Assembly: GCA_913055155.1 (NCBI GenBank)
Contig: CAJXJR010000005.1
Coordinates: 145,704 to 209,703, forward strand
Direction of reading: 5' to 3'
Origin: an uncultured Erythrobacter sp.
GTDB lineage: Bacteria > Pseudomonadota > Alphaproteobacteria > Sphingomonadales > Sphingomonadaceae
DNA: 64,000 bases
Shown: piece after piece, positions 25,257-33,522 of the stretch
Layout of the letters: each line of letters begins with the position of its first letter
Numbering within the stretch: the first letter of the stretch is position 1
Position numbers and translations under genes: made by a program
Notes under the pieces: generated by a model
What the model was told of the DNA's origin: nothing
What the model saw: the letters and a program-made list of their open reading frames with translations, nothing else
The model's database searches: none

Positions 25257-26749
25257 ACGAAGAAACCCGCATCCAGGAACGCGAAGAGATGGACAAGGAA
25301 GCTCGCGAGGCGGCTGAAAAGCTGTCCGAGTACGAGCACGGCTGGCACGCCGATATCGATACCGAGTTCGCGCCCAAGGGCCTTTCGGAAGATACCGTGC
25401 GCTTCATCTCCGCCAAGAAGGGCGAGCCGGAGTGGATGCTGGAATGGCGCCTGAAGGCCTTTCGCCTGTGGCAGGAAATGGAAGAGCCGAACTGGGCCAA
25501 GCTCGGCTATCCCGAAATCGACTACCAGGATGCCTATTACTACGCCGCGCCGAAGAAGAAGGAGCAGCTGGAATCGCTCGACGAGCTCGATCCCGAGATC
25601 AAGTCCGTCTACGACAAGCTGGGCATCCCGATTGCCGAGCAGGAAGTGCTCGCCAACGTGAAGGGCAGTCGCAAGGTCGCGGTGGACGCCGTTTTCGATT
25701 CGGTCAGCGTCGCCACCACTTTCCGCAAGGAACTGGAGGCGGCGGGCGTTATCTTCCTCTCGATCTCCGAGGCGATCAAGCAGCACCCGGAACTGGTGAA
25801 GAAGTGGCTGGGCAAGGTGGTGCCGCAGCACGACAACTACTTTGCCACGCTCAACTGCGCCGTCTTCTCCGACGGCACCTTCGTCTACGTGCCGAAGGGC
25901 GTGCGCTGCCCGATGGAGCTTTCCACCTATTTCCGCATCAATGCCGAGAACACCGGCCAGTTCGAACGCACGCTGATCGTGGCCGAGCCGGGTTCCTACG
26001 TCTCCTATCTGGAGGGCTGCACCGCGCCGCAGCGCGACGAGAACCAGCTGCACGCCGCAGTTGTGGAGCTGGTCGCGCTGGAAGATGCCGAGATCAAGTA
26101 TTCAACCGTGCAGAACTGGTATCCCGGCGACAGCGAAGGCAAGGGCGGCATCTACAATTTCGTCACCAAGCGCGGCCTGTGCCAGGGCGACCGCAGCAAG
26201 ATCAGCTGGACGCAGGTGGAAACCGGCTCTGCGGTGACCTGGAAGTATCCCAGCTGCGTGCTGAACGGCGAGAATTCCGTGGGCGAGTTTTACTCGGTGG
26301 CGGTTACGAATAACCACCAGCAAGCCGATACGGGAACCAAGATGGTTCACAACGGCAAGGGCTCGCGCTCGACGATCATCTCCAAGGGGATCAGCGCGGG
26401 CAAGAGCAACAACACCTATCGCGGCCTGGTGCGCGTGGGTGCCAATGCCGACAACGTGCGCAACTTCACCCAGTGCGACAGCCTGCTGCTCGGCTCCACC
26501 TGCGGCGCGCATACCGTGCCCTATATCGAAGTGAAGAACCCCAGCGCGCAGATCGAGCACGAGGCCACCACCAGCAAGATCAGCGACGACCAGCTGTTCT
26601 ACGCCATGCAACGCGGCCTGGACGAGGAAGAGGCCGTGGCGCTGATCGTCAACGGCTTTGCCAAGGAAGTGCTGAAAGAGCTGCCGATGGAATTTGCCGT
26701 CGAAGCGCAGAAGCTGCTGGCGATCTCGCTTGAGGGGAGCGTGGGGTGA
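25253..26749 (+). CDS. sufB: Fe-S cluster assembly scaffold protein SufB
   Basis: A 498-residue SufB, core of the SufBCD scaffold on which Fe-S clusters are built. Visible signatures are [20 protein letters not shown] near residue 190, [20 protein letters not shown] near 255, and [20 protein letters not shown] near 405, which holds the conserved cysteine used for nascent cluster binding. [17 protein letters not shown] precedes the C-terminal helices that contact SufC. Length equals that of E. coli SufB (495). It overlaps the regulator and the DUF559-like gene by four bases each. Confidence 0.98.
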   Translation: MNEETRIQEREEMDKEAREAAEKLSEYEHGWHADIDTEFAPKGLSEDTVRFISAKKGEPEWMLEWRLKAFRLWQEMEEPNWAKLGYPEIDYQDAYYYAAPKKKEQLESLDELDPEIKSVYDKLGIPIAEQEVLANVKGSRKVAVDAVFDSVSVATTFRKELEAAGVIFLSISEAIKQHPELVKKWLGKVVPQHDNYFATLNCAVFSDGTFVYVPKGVRCPMELSTYFRINAENTGQFERTLIVAEPGSYVSYLEGCTAPQRDENQLHAAVVELVALEDAEIKYSTVQNWYPGDSEGKGGIYNFVTKRGLCQGDRSKISWTQVETGSAVTWKYPSCVLNGENSVGEFYSVAVTNNHQQADTGTKMVHNGKGSRSTIISKGISAGKSNNTYRGLVRVGANADNVRNFTQCDSLLLGSTCGAHTVPYIEVKNPSAQIEHEATTSKISDDQLFYAMQRGLDEEEAVALIVNGFAKEVLKELPMEFAVEAQKLLAISLEGSVG

Positions 26750-27300
26750 CCGAGCGAAAGACCCTCAACCTCCGAGACACCTCGGATGCCGAAGCGCCCG
26801 CGCTCAAGAAGCGTGGGCGCGGCTGGGAAATCTCCGAGAAGCGGCTCGACGCGCTGCATGATCGTGCGCGCGAGATGAAGCGCCATGCCTCCGAAGCGCA
26901 CAAGGCGCTGGCCGAGCGGTTCGCCAAGGCGGATCTTGACAAGTACACCTTCAAGCGCTTCGCCGTGGTCGGCAGCGCGATTGTCGACTTCAATTGCCAC
27001 AATCTCGGCATGGCCATCGTGATCGACGAGGAAGGCGATGACGAGAAGCTGAACCGCCGCCGCGACAAGTCTCTGGCAGCCGTGGGCGTGAAGGTGATGC
27101 ACCTCAAGGCCGCAGATATCCTCGAGAACATGGACGACGTGCTCAAGCGCATCACCATGGGCATGCGCCAGCGCATTGCCGACAAGGACGAGGCGCGCCG
27201 CAAGCACCTTGCCGAAAACCCCCGCCAAACCCGCCCGCGCTATGACCGCGACGGCAATGGCCCGCCACGCAAGAACACCCGCAAGACACGGAACGACTGA
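26746..27300 (+). CDS. DUF559-like protein inside the suf operon
   Basis: A 184-residue basic protein set between sufB (GTGA overlap) and sufC (TGATG). Residues about 60-135 follow the DUF559 fold, a Vsr/PD-(D/E)XK nuclease relative: [20 protein letters not shown], then [18 protein letters not shown] and [12 protein letters not shown]. The first catalytic Asp (IVDF) is kept. The Glu of the usual AIELDG strand reads Val (AIVIDEEG) and the following His is gone, so nuclease activity is doubtful. The C-terminal 35 residues are Lys/Arg-rich and probably disordered. Its role in Fe-S assembly is unknown; the family call is moderately sure. Confidence 0.7.
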   Translation: MTERKTLNLRDTSDAEAPALKKRGRGWEISEKRLDALHDRAREMKRHASEAHKALAERFAKADLDKYTFKRFAVVGSAIVDFNCHNLGMAIVIDEEGDDEKLNRRRDKSLAAVGVKVMHLKAADILENMDDVLKRITMGMRQRIADKDEARRKHLAENPRQTRPRYDRDGNGPPRKNTRKTRND

Positions 27301-28046
27301 TGCTGAAAATCGAAAACCTGCACGCCGAAATCGACGGCAAGGAAATCCTCAAGGGCCTCTCGCTCGAAGTGAACGCGGGCGAAGTGCATGCGATCATGGG
27401 CCCCAACGGCGCGGGCAAGTCCACGCTGGCCTATGTGCTGGGCGGGCGCCCCGGTTACGAAGTCACGCAGGGCTCTGCCACCTTCATGGGGCAGGACCTG
27501 TTCGACATGGAGCCGCACGAGCGCGCGGCCGCGGGCTTCTTCCTCGGCTTCCAGTACCCGGTCGAGATTCCCGGCGTCTCCAACGTGCAGTTCCTGCGCG
27601 AGGCGCTGAATTCGCAGCGCAAGGCGCGTGGCGAAGAGCCGCTGACCGGCGGCGAGTTCCTCAAGCTGGCCAAGGAAAAGGCCGGCCTGCTCAAGCTCGA
27701 CATGGAAATGCTCAAGCGCCCGGTGAACGTCGGCTTTTCCGGCGGTGAGAAGAAGCGCAACGAGATGGTGCAGATGGGCATCCTCGATCCCTCTTTCGCC
27801 GTGCTCGACGAGACCGATAGCGGCCTCGACATCGATGCGCTGAAGGTGGTGGGCGAAGGCATCAACGCCATCATGCGCGCACCGGAAAAGGGCGTGTTGC
27901 TGATAACGCACTACCAGCGCCTGCTGGATTACGTGCAGCCCGACAAGGTGCATATCCTTGCCGCCGGCCGCATCGTGAAAACCGGCGGGCCGGAGCTTGC
28001 CCGCCAGCTGGAAGACGAAGGCTATGACGAGGTGATGGCGGCATGA
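27300..28046 (+). CDS. sufC: Fe-S assembly ATPase SufC
   Basis: A 248-residue ABC-type ATPase that drives the SufBCD scaffold. Walker A is GPNGAGKS (about residue 35), the Q-loop FQYPVEIPG, the signature GFSGGEKKRNEM, Walker B FAVLDETDSGLDIDAL, and the switch His is in LLITHYQRLL. The SGGEKKR form and ETDSGLDID are diagnostic of SufC among ABC proteins. Normal length. It is translationally coupled to the DUF559-like gene before it and overlaps sufD by four bases. Confidence 0.98.
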   Translation: MLKIENLHAEIDGKEILKGLSLEVNAGEVHAIMGPNGAGKSTLAYVLGGRPGYEVTQGSATFMGQDLFDMEPHERAAAGFFLGFQYPVEIPGVSNVQFLREALNSQRKARGEEPLTGGEFLKLAKEKAGLLKLDMEMLKRPVNVGFSGGEKKRNEMVQMGILDPSFAVLDETDSGLDIDALKVVGEGINAIMRAPEKGVLLITHYQRLLDYVQPDKVHILAAGRIVKTGGPELARQLEDEGYDEVMAA

Positions 28047-28789
28047 CCGCACTTCCCACACACAAGGACGAAGCCTGGCGCTACGCCGATCTCGAAGCGG
28101 TCGAGACGCTGGGCGCAGGCGCACTGGACCAGTGGCAGGAGCTGTCGCTGGCCGATGGCGAGACCCTGCGGCGCTGCCTGCTGGTGGGCGGCGACGCCCC
28201 GGAATTGCACCGCATCCGCCTGACCGTCGACAAGGGCGCGCGGGCAGAGCTGTTCGTTGTCGTGACCGGCAACGACTATTGCCGCGTCGAAGTGGAAACC
28301 GACCTTGCCGAAGGTGCGCATTTCGAGCTGGGCGGCGTTACCATCGGCGGCGGGGATGCGGTGCGCGAGATCGTCACCCGCACCACCCACGATGCGCCGG
28401 AGGCGACCTCTAACCAGGTGGTGCGCGCGGTGCACTGGGGTGAAGCGACAGGCAATTTCCTGGGCGCCATCAACGTTGGCCGGCTTGGCCAGCGCACCGA
28501 TGCGGCGCAGGATTTCAAGGCGCTGGTGCTGGAAAAGGGTGCCAGTGCGAACGCCAAGCCCGAGCTGGAAATTTTCGCTGACGACGTGAAGTGCGCGCAC
28601 GGCGCCGCCATCGGCCAGATGGACGAAATGGCGCGCTATTACATGGCCAGCCGCGGCCTCGCGCCCGATGTTGCCAAGCGCCTGCTGATCCGCGCCTTCA
28701 TCGCCGACGCACTGGCCGCGCTGTTGGACGAGGAAGAGGCAGAACGCCTGCTCGAAGCCGCGCTTGGCGTGCTGGCGGAGCGCGCATGA
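28043..28789 (+). CDS. sufD: SufD, short form
   Basis: A 248-residue SufD, about 170 residues shorter than E. coli SufD. The N-terminal helical domain is reduced to about the first 20 residues (THKDEAWRYADLEAVETL, the conserved KxExWRYxxL motif). The beta-helix core and C-terminal helices are intact, including DDVKCAHGAAIGQMDEMARYYMASRGL near residue 190. SufD partners SufB in the SufBC2D complex. The ATGA start couples it to sufC. Short SufD proteins occur in related bacteria, so this is probably not a truncation. Confidence 0.92.
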   Translation: MTALPTHKDEAWRYADLEAVETLGAGALDQWQELSLADGETLRRCLLVGGDAPELHRIRLTVDKGARAELFVVVTGNDYCRVEVETDLAEGAHFELGGVTIGGGDAVREIVTRTTHDAPEATSNQVVRAVHWGEATGNFLGAINVGRLGQRTDAAQDFKALVLEKGASANAKPELEIFADDVKCAHGAAIGQMDEMARYYMASRGLAPDVAKRLLIRAFIADALAALLDEEEAERLLEAALGVLAERA

Positions 28790-29187
28790 TCTCCAGGCTC
28801 GCCTTGCTTACCGTGCCGCTGGCGCTGTCCGCCTGCGCGTCGACCGGCGGCGAGGCTGCGCCTGAGTATCTCTATCAGACGCCCTATCGCGAGACCTATG
28901 CCGCGCCGCTGGACGTGGCCGCTGCGCTGGTGGGCTATTACCCGGAGACGACCGAAGCCGGACCGACCATGCAGCTGTCGCTCGAACCGCTGGCAGATAA
29001 CCCGCAGCACCTGGTGCTGGTGGTGACAATCGACCCGGTTCTCGACGATTCGGTGGCGGCGGAGCAATGGCGCGCGGTGCTGTCGCAAGGCGACGATTCG
29101 CGCTGGTCCGTCGAAGAGCTTGGCCTGCGCCGAAAGTGCTCGCGCGGGCCCGATAATGGCCAATGGGGGCCGCACATATGTCCATGA
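28786..29187 (+). CDS. Small lipoprotein encoded in the suf operon
   Basis: A 133-residue lipoprotein: hydrophobic leader and lipobox LALSACAST (Cys17). The mature part has alternating beta strands (TMQLSLEPLADNPQHLVLVV) and two C-terminal cysteines (RRKCSRG and HICP) that could form a disulfide. No family recognised. It starts within the sufD stop (ATGA) and overlaps the sufS start by ten bases, so it belongs to the operon, although its envelope location does not fit cytosolic cluster assembly. Confidence 0.75.
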   Translation: MISRLALLTVPLALSACASTGGEAAPEYLYQTPYRETYAAPLDVAAALVGYYPETTEAGPTMQLSLEPLADNPQHLVLVVTIDPVLDDSVAAEQWRAVLSQGDDSRWSVEELGLRRKCSRGPDNGQWGPHICP

Positions 29188-30365
29188 CGCAGACCAAGAC
29201 CCGCAAGGCCGATTTCCCCGGCCTGCTGAATGCCGACGGCACGCCGTGGCACTATCTCGATTCCGCCGCGACGGCGCAGAAGCCGCAGGCGGTGATCGAC
29301 GCGGTGACGCGCGCCATCGGCGCGGATTACGCCACCGTCCATCGCGGGGTTTATGCCCGCTCTGCCGACATGACGCTGGCGTTCGAGGCCGCGCGTCGCC
29401 GCGTGGCGCAGTTCATCGGCGGGCAGGAACAGGAAATCGTCTTCACTCGCGGCGCGACCGAAGCGATCAACCTGCTCGCCTATTCCTACCCGGACAAGGG
29501 GCGCGTGCTGCTGTCCGAGCTGGAGCACCATTCCAACATCGTGCCCTGGCAGCTGGCCGGGTGGCAGGTGGATGTCTGCCCGCTGACGCAAGACGGGCGG
29601 ATCGACCTAGATGCCGCCGAGGCCATGCTGACGCGCGAGCACACCATGGTCGCCTTCGCTCACGTCTCCAACGTGCTGGGCAGCGTGGTGGACGGCAAGC
29701 GTGCCGCCGATCTTGCCCATGCGGTGGGTGCCAAGCTGTTGCTCGACGGGTGCCAGGCGGTGCCGCGCGTGCCGGTGGACGTTGTCGCACTCGATTGCGA
29801 TTTCTATGCCTTCAGCGCGCACAAGCTTTACGGGCCCACCGGCATCGGCGCGCTGTGGGGCCGGGCAGACCTGCTGGATACCATGCCGCCGTGGCAAGGC
29901 GGCGGGGCGATGATCGACAAGGTCACCTTCGAAAAGACCACCTATGCTCCTGCCCCGCAGCGGTTCGAGGCGGGCACGCCCTCCATCGTCGAAGCTGTCG
30001 GTTTCGCGGCGGCTTGCGACTACGTGGCGGAGGTCGGCATCGAAGCGATCCATGCGCACGAGGCGGACCTTGTTCGCCAGACGCGCGAGGCCTTGCGCGG
30101 CATGAACGACGTGACGCTTTATGGCCCCGAGGATAGCGCCGGGATCGTCAGCTTCATGCTTGACGGCGTGCACCCGCACGACCTGGGCACCATTCTTGAC
30201 GAGGAAGGCGTGGCGATCCGAGCTGGCCACCACTGCGCGCAGCCGCTGATGGACAAGCTGGGCATTCCCGCCACCGCGCGTGCCAGTTTCGGGATCTATT
30301 CCGACGCAGAAGACGTCGCCGCGCTGATCCGCGGCATCGAACGCACCAAGAGGATTTTCGGCTGA
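29178..30365 (+). CDS. sufS: Cysteine desulfurase SufS
   Basis: A 395-residue PLP enzyme (class V aminotransferase fold) that takes sulfur from cysteine for cluster assembly. The PLP lysine is K216 in FSAHKLYGPTGIG. The persulfide cysteine is C353 in RAGHHCAQPLM, the placement of group II (SufS) desulfurases. HHSNIVPWQ and TRGATEAINLLAY are also conserved. Either ATG 29178 or ATG 29184 can be the start. The usual partner SufE/SufU is not in this operon. Confidence 0.97.
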   Translation: MSMTQTKTRKADFPGLLNADGTPWHYLDSAATAQKPQAVIDAVTRAIGADYATVHRGVYARSADMTLAFEAARRRVAQFIGGQEQEIVFTRGATEAINLLAYSYPDKGRVLLSELEHHSNIVPWQLAGWQVDVCPLTQDGRIDLDAAEAMLTREHTMVAFAHVSNVLGSVVDGKRAADLAHAVGAKLLLDGCQAVPRVPVDVVALDCDFYAFSAHKLYGPTGIGALWGRADLLDTMPPWQGGGAMIDKVTFEKTTYAPAPQRFEAGTPSIVEAVGFAAACDYVAEVGIEAIHAHEADLVRQTREALRGMNDVTLYGPEDSAGIVSFMLDGVHPHDLGTILDEEGVAIRAGHHCAQPLMDKLGIPATARASFGIYSDAEDVAALIRGIERTKRIFG

Positions 30366-30886
30366 TGTCAAATCACGAAGACATGACTCACAAGGACGAG
30401 AAAGACTATATCGCGGCTCCTTCGCCGGCAGAGGACGTGGTGAGCAAGCCGCCGCGTGCGCGGGTTTCCGACGCCGCCTTGCCCGAAGAGGAGACCGCCG
30501 GCGAAAAGCTGGAGCGCAAGCGCGACTATCTGGAAGGCTTCCTGCAGGCCAAGCCCGAAGGCCTGTCGCCCGGGGAGCCCGGTGGCGCCGTCTACGAGGC
30601 GGTGATCGAGGCGCTGAAGGATATCTATGACCCGGAAATCCCGGTGAACATCTACGACCTTGGCCTGATCTACAACGTCGAGGTGGCCGAGGAAGCCGAC
30701 GTGAAGGTGACCATGACGCTGACCACCCCGCATTGCCCGGTGGCCGAAACAATGCCGAACGAGATCGAGACGCGCGTGATGAGCCTGCCCGGCGTGCGCG
30801 ATGCCGAAGTGGTGGTGACCTGGGATCCGCCGTGGGACCCGTCCAAGATGAGCGACGAAGCGCGCCTCGAACTGGGGATGCTCTGA
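30365..30886 (+). CDS. sufT: SUF-associated MIP18/DUF59 protein (SufT-like)
   Basis: A 173-residue protein: a charged, probably disordered N-terminal half (residues 1-70) followed by the MIP18 (DUF59) domain. The domain reads IEALKDIYDPEIPVNIYDLG, VTMTLTTPHCPVAETMP and VVVTWDPPWDPSKMS. The conserved cysteine in TPHCP is the functional residue in SufT and related maturation factors, which help pass clusters to apoproteins. It begins within the sufS stop (TGATG). Confidence 0.93.
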   Translation: MSNHEDMTHKDEKDYIAAPSPAEDVVSKPPRARVSDAALPEEETAGEKLERKRDYLEGFLQAKPEGLSPGEPGGAVYEAVIEALKDIYDPEIPVNIYDLGLIYNVEVAEEADVKVTMTLTTPHCPVAETMPNEIETRVMSLPGVRDAEVVVTWDPPWDPSKMSDEARLELGML

Positions 30887-30903
30887 TCGCCACTGCGCCC
30901 GCC

Positions 30904-31383
30904 TTGACGGTCTCGCTGGCCGACTATGCCGACCCGGCTGATGGTGCCGCGCTGGTGGCGCTGCTCGATGCCTATGCCCGCGATCCGATGGGCGGCGGCG
31001 AGCCGCTGACGCCGGAGACGCGCGATACCCTGGTCGATGCGCTGGCGTCCTTTCCCGGCGCCTTCTCGCTGATTGCGCGGGCAGACGACGTGCCGGTGGG
31101 TCTTGCCAACTGCTTCACCGGCTTTTCCACCTTTGCTGCCGCGCCGCTGGTCAACATCCACGACATGGCGGTGCTGCCCGGCCATCGCGGCAAGGGCGTG
31201 GGCAAGGCGTTGATGGACGCTGTGGAAGCCGAGGCCTTGAAGCGCGGCGCCTGCAAGATCACATTGGAAGTGCTGAGCGGGAACGAGGCCGCCAAGGCGC
31301 TTTACGAAAAGTGCGGCTACGGCGACTATGCCCTCGATCCCGCAACCGGTACCGCCCTGTTCTGGCAGAAGAAACTGATATGA
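30904..31383 (+). CDS. GNAT family N-acetyltransferase
   Basis: A roughly 159-residue acetyltransferase. The acetyl-CoA loop is VLPGHRGKGVGKALMDAV, with the C-terminal strand-helix NEAAKALYEKCGYGDYAL. The DAYARDPMGGGEPL segment near residue 20 marks a particular GNAT subgroup whose substrate is not known to me. No ATG is available. The start is TTG 30904 (MTVSLADYAD) or a CTG at 30883 that overlaps the sufT stop as CTGA. It overlaps sufA by four bases. Confidence 0.88.
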   Translation: MTVSLADYADPADGAALVALLDAYARDPMGGGEPLTPETRDTLVDALASFPGAFSLIARADDVPVGLANCFTGFSTFAAAPLVNIHDMAVLPGHRGKGVGKALMDAVEAEALKRGACKITLEVLSGNEAAKALYEKCGYGDYALDPATGTALFWQKKLI

Positions 31384-31751
31384 CCGATACCAAAACCCCC
31401 AGTTCCGTTCGGGCCGCCCCCAAGGCTGCCGTGATCCTCACCCCCGCTGCCGAGCAGCGCGTGGCGGACCTGATGGCCAAGGCTCCCGACGATGCGATCG
31501 GCGTGAAGCTGTCGACCCCGCGTCGCGGCTGTTCGGGGCTGGCCTACTCGGTCGACTACGTCAGCGAGGAACAGGCCTTCGACGAGAAGATCGAGACGCC
31601 CGGCGGCACCTTCTACATCGACGGCGCCAGCGTGCTTTACCTGGTCGGCAGCACGATGGACTGGGTGGAAGACGATTTCACCGCCGGTTTCGTGTTCGAC
31701 AACCCCAACGCCAAGGGCGCCTGTGGCTGCGGCGAAAGTTTCATGGTATGA
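31380..31751 (+). CDS. sufA: A-type Fe-S carrier SufA/IscA
   Basis: A 123-residue HesB/IscA-family protein with the three ligand cysteines: C50-region RRGCSGLAY and the C-terminal GACGCGESF. It accepts clusters from the SufBCD scaffold and delivers them to target enzymes. The first 18 residues are a variable extension. It is the last clear suf gene; its ATG overlaps the GNAT stop. Confidence 0.95.
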   Translation: MTDTKTPSSVRAAPKAAVILTPAAEQRVADLMAKAPDDAIGVKLSTPRRGCSGLAYSVDYVSEEQAFDEKIETPGGTFYIDGASVLYLVGSTMDWVEDDFTAGFVFDNPNAKGACGCGESFMV

Positions 31752-31758
31752 CAACCAC

Positions 31759-32055
31759 ATGGAACCGCCAGTAAACCCAGGAACCGAGGGCGTTCTCAAG
31801 CTGATCGGCATGGCCGAGGAGGAGCGTGCCGGACTGCTGGCGGCTCTTCGTCAGGTCGATGCTTCAGACGCCAAGGCCATCAACGTTCTGCGCTGCAAGC
31901 TGGTCGAAAACGACGACATCATGCGCAAGACTCGCCATCTGCTCGAGATGGTCAAGCGCAACAACCGTCCACCCGAAGCAGGAATCCCGCATCCGGCTCT
32001 ATCGCCAAACGGCCCTGTTCCGCGACAGGGCGGTGCAGCAGCTCGGCTCGACTAG
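31759..32055 (+). CDS. Hypothetical small helical protein after sufA
   Basis: A possible 98-residue protein 7 bases after sufA. The first 72 residues look coding, with amphipathic helices (VLKLIGMAEEERAGLLAALR and LEMVKRNNRPPE). The tail after residue 75 is proline- and glycine-rich and includes a hairpin in the DNA (32012-32031), so the true end may be earlier or the frame may not be used. No family recognised, no clear ribosome site. Confidence 0.4.
   Translation: MEPPVNPGTEGVLKLIGMAEEERAGLLAALRQVDASDAKAINVLRCKLVENDDIMRKTRHLLEMVKRNNRPPEAGIPHPALSPNGPVPRQGGAAARLD
32012..32031. terminator. Hairpin between the suf operon and the convergent gene
   Basis: GCCCTGT and ACAGGGC pair perfectly across a 6-base loop. 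No T-run follows on the plus strand and only CGTTTGG on the minus strand, so it is at best a weak terminator for either side. Confidence 0.35.
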
Positions 32056-32058
32056 GCC

Positions 32059-33000
32059 TTAAGCCTCGCCGGTTTCCTCGGCGATGAATTCCAGCAGCGC
32101 CTGGTCGTATTCGTCCACATCGCCGCTTTCGGCAATCTGCTGCTCGAGCCAGTCCTTTTCGGCACCGGTCACTTCGGCAGCGGCGGCAACCTGTGCGGCG
32201 CGGTCGGGGCCGGCGTCCTTCTTGCCGAAGACCACGCCAAAGGCATTGGGTGCCTGCTTCGCCATGCGGCCCATGAAGTGGCCAACGCGCACCTTGTTGT
32301 CGGCGATGAAGGCTTCCAGCTCCAGCTGGCGTTCGCGGCTCAGCTGGGTGCTGCCATGGGCGAAGCCCATCAGGTAGTTGCCCACGCCCTGCACGAACAG
32401 GCGCTTGAATTCGGGGGCATTGTCGGCGCCGGCAACGGCATCCTTGATGCGGAAAAGCACTTCGGCTTCGCGGCGACTGACGGCAGCCGGGCGATCGCTC
32501 GCCTGGCCGAAGATCACGCGGCGCATGATGCGGCATTCGGCGGCGCTGACGTGACTGTCGGAAAGCTCGCCGCCGCAGCGGGTGGGGCCGGTGCCCTCCA
32601 GCACTTCGCGCACCATCACATCGAGCACATAGGCCTTCAGTGTCTCCGGCACGTTCTGCGCACGCTCGATGATGCGGGTGAGCAGTTCCAGCTCGGTCAT
32701 CGAGCAGACCTTGCCGTCGATCTCGACCTGGCCGATCAGCCACTGGGCTTCTTCATGGCTGGCGAAACCACGCGGGTCGCTGCCGTTGAGTACGTAGTTC
32801 TGGATCGCCTCGACAAAGAAGTCGGACCATTCGCGCGACGGGTTGTCGATCGCATGTTCGGTGGCGAAGACCACTTCCGCCTCCTTGCGGGTCATCTTGC
32901 CATCGGCCCAGCCTGCGCCGCGCAGGGCAAGCACTTCCTCGGCGCTGATGGCGCGGTCGGCAGCGGCGTGCCGGGCAATTTCGGCGAATTCAAAACTCAT
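32059..33000 (-). CDS. Cytosolic protein with an internal duplication, unknown function
   Basis: A 313-residue soluble protein without signal peptide. Two segments are clearly related: residues about 33-75 (MTRKEAEVVFATEHAIDN, FFVEAIQNYVLNGSDPRG) and about 178-222 (VSRREAEVLFRIKDAVAG, LFVQGVGNYLMGFAHG). Each is preceded by a helix with a conserved acidic pattern (AISAEEVLALRGAGWADG and SAAECRIMRRVIFGQ) that recalls EF-hand-like or TerB-like helical repeats. I cannot assign a family. It converges with the suf operon. The ATG at 33000 follows a GGAGG about 8 bases upstream. Confidence 0.75.
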   Translation of the reverse strand: MSFEFAEIARHAAADRAISAEEVLALRGAGWADGKMTRKEAEVVFATEHAIDNPSREWSDFFVEAIQNYVLNGSDPRGFASHEEAQWLIGQVEIDGKVCSMTELELLTRIIERAQNVPETLKAYVLDVMVREVLEGTGPTRCGGELSDSHVSAAECRIMRRVIFGQASDRPAAVSRREAEVLFRIKDAVAGADNAPEFKRLFVQGVGNYLMGFAHGSTQLSRERQLELEAFIADNKVRVGHFMGRMAKQAPNAFGVVFGKKDAGPDRAAQVAAAAEVTGAEKDWLEQQIAESGDVDEYDQALLEFIAEETGEA

Positions 33001-33089
33001 CGGGGCAAATCCTCCTGTCGCGGGCACCCTGATGCCGCAACAGGCTTAAATTCGCGTTACCAAGCCCCTTTTGCCGTAGGAAAGACCCG

Positions 33090-33521
33090 TTAGCGCGGCC
33101 GCGAGAGCGCCTGGATGCAGGCCAGCCGGTCCACCGCCGCCCCGTCGCTGGCGCGGCGTGCCTCCACCCATGTCGCCACCGGCTCGGTATCCGGCGCCAG
33201 CGGGTAGAGATAGATATCCAGCACGCACGCCTCGCCCCGGAACTGCAGCTTGCGCATGTCGCCTTCGGGCGTGTCGAGCCGCGGCTGGCCGAAGCGGGCG
33301 ACCAGCGTGGGCGCGGGCTCGCGGATGATGCCGCCCAGCCCCGGCCCCTGCATGATCTCCGGCACGCGGAAACCCGCCACCGGCGCAGGTGGCGGCGGCG
33401 CCGTGGGCGGCACGACGCGCGGCTCCACCGTGCGGGGCGGCGCAGGCGGTGCCGATTGCGGCGGCGCGGTGGCGCAGGCCGATAGCGACGCGGCAAGCAG
33501 CAAGGCGGGTATCAGGCGCAT
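33090..33521 (-). CDS. Proline-rich lipoprotein, unknown function
   Basis: A 143-residue lipoprotein with lipobox SLSACATA (Cys16). Residues 17-50 are almost all Pro and Ala, a flexible tether. The globular part includes TLVARFGQPRLDTPEGDMRK, reminiscent of SmpA/OmlA-type repeats, and a cysteine pair (GEACVLDIYLYP and RLACIQAL). Probably outer-membrane anchored. It lies one base after the EI24-type gene on the same strand and is likely co-transcribed with it. Confidence 0.8.
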   Translation of the reverse strand: MRLIPALLLAASLSACATAPPQSAPPAPPRTVEPRVVPPTAPPPPAPVAGFRVPEIMQGPGLGGIIREPAPTLVARFGQPRLDTPEGDMRKLQFRGEACVLDIYLYPLAPDTEPVATWVEARRASDGAAVDRLACIQALSRPR

Positions 33522-33522
33522 G

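Noticed and set aside
28043..28789. SufD as a truncated pseudogene
   Set aside because: Frame is intact, starts and stops are coupled to neighbours, and the conserved core is complete.
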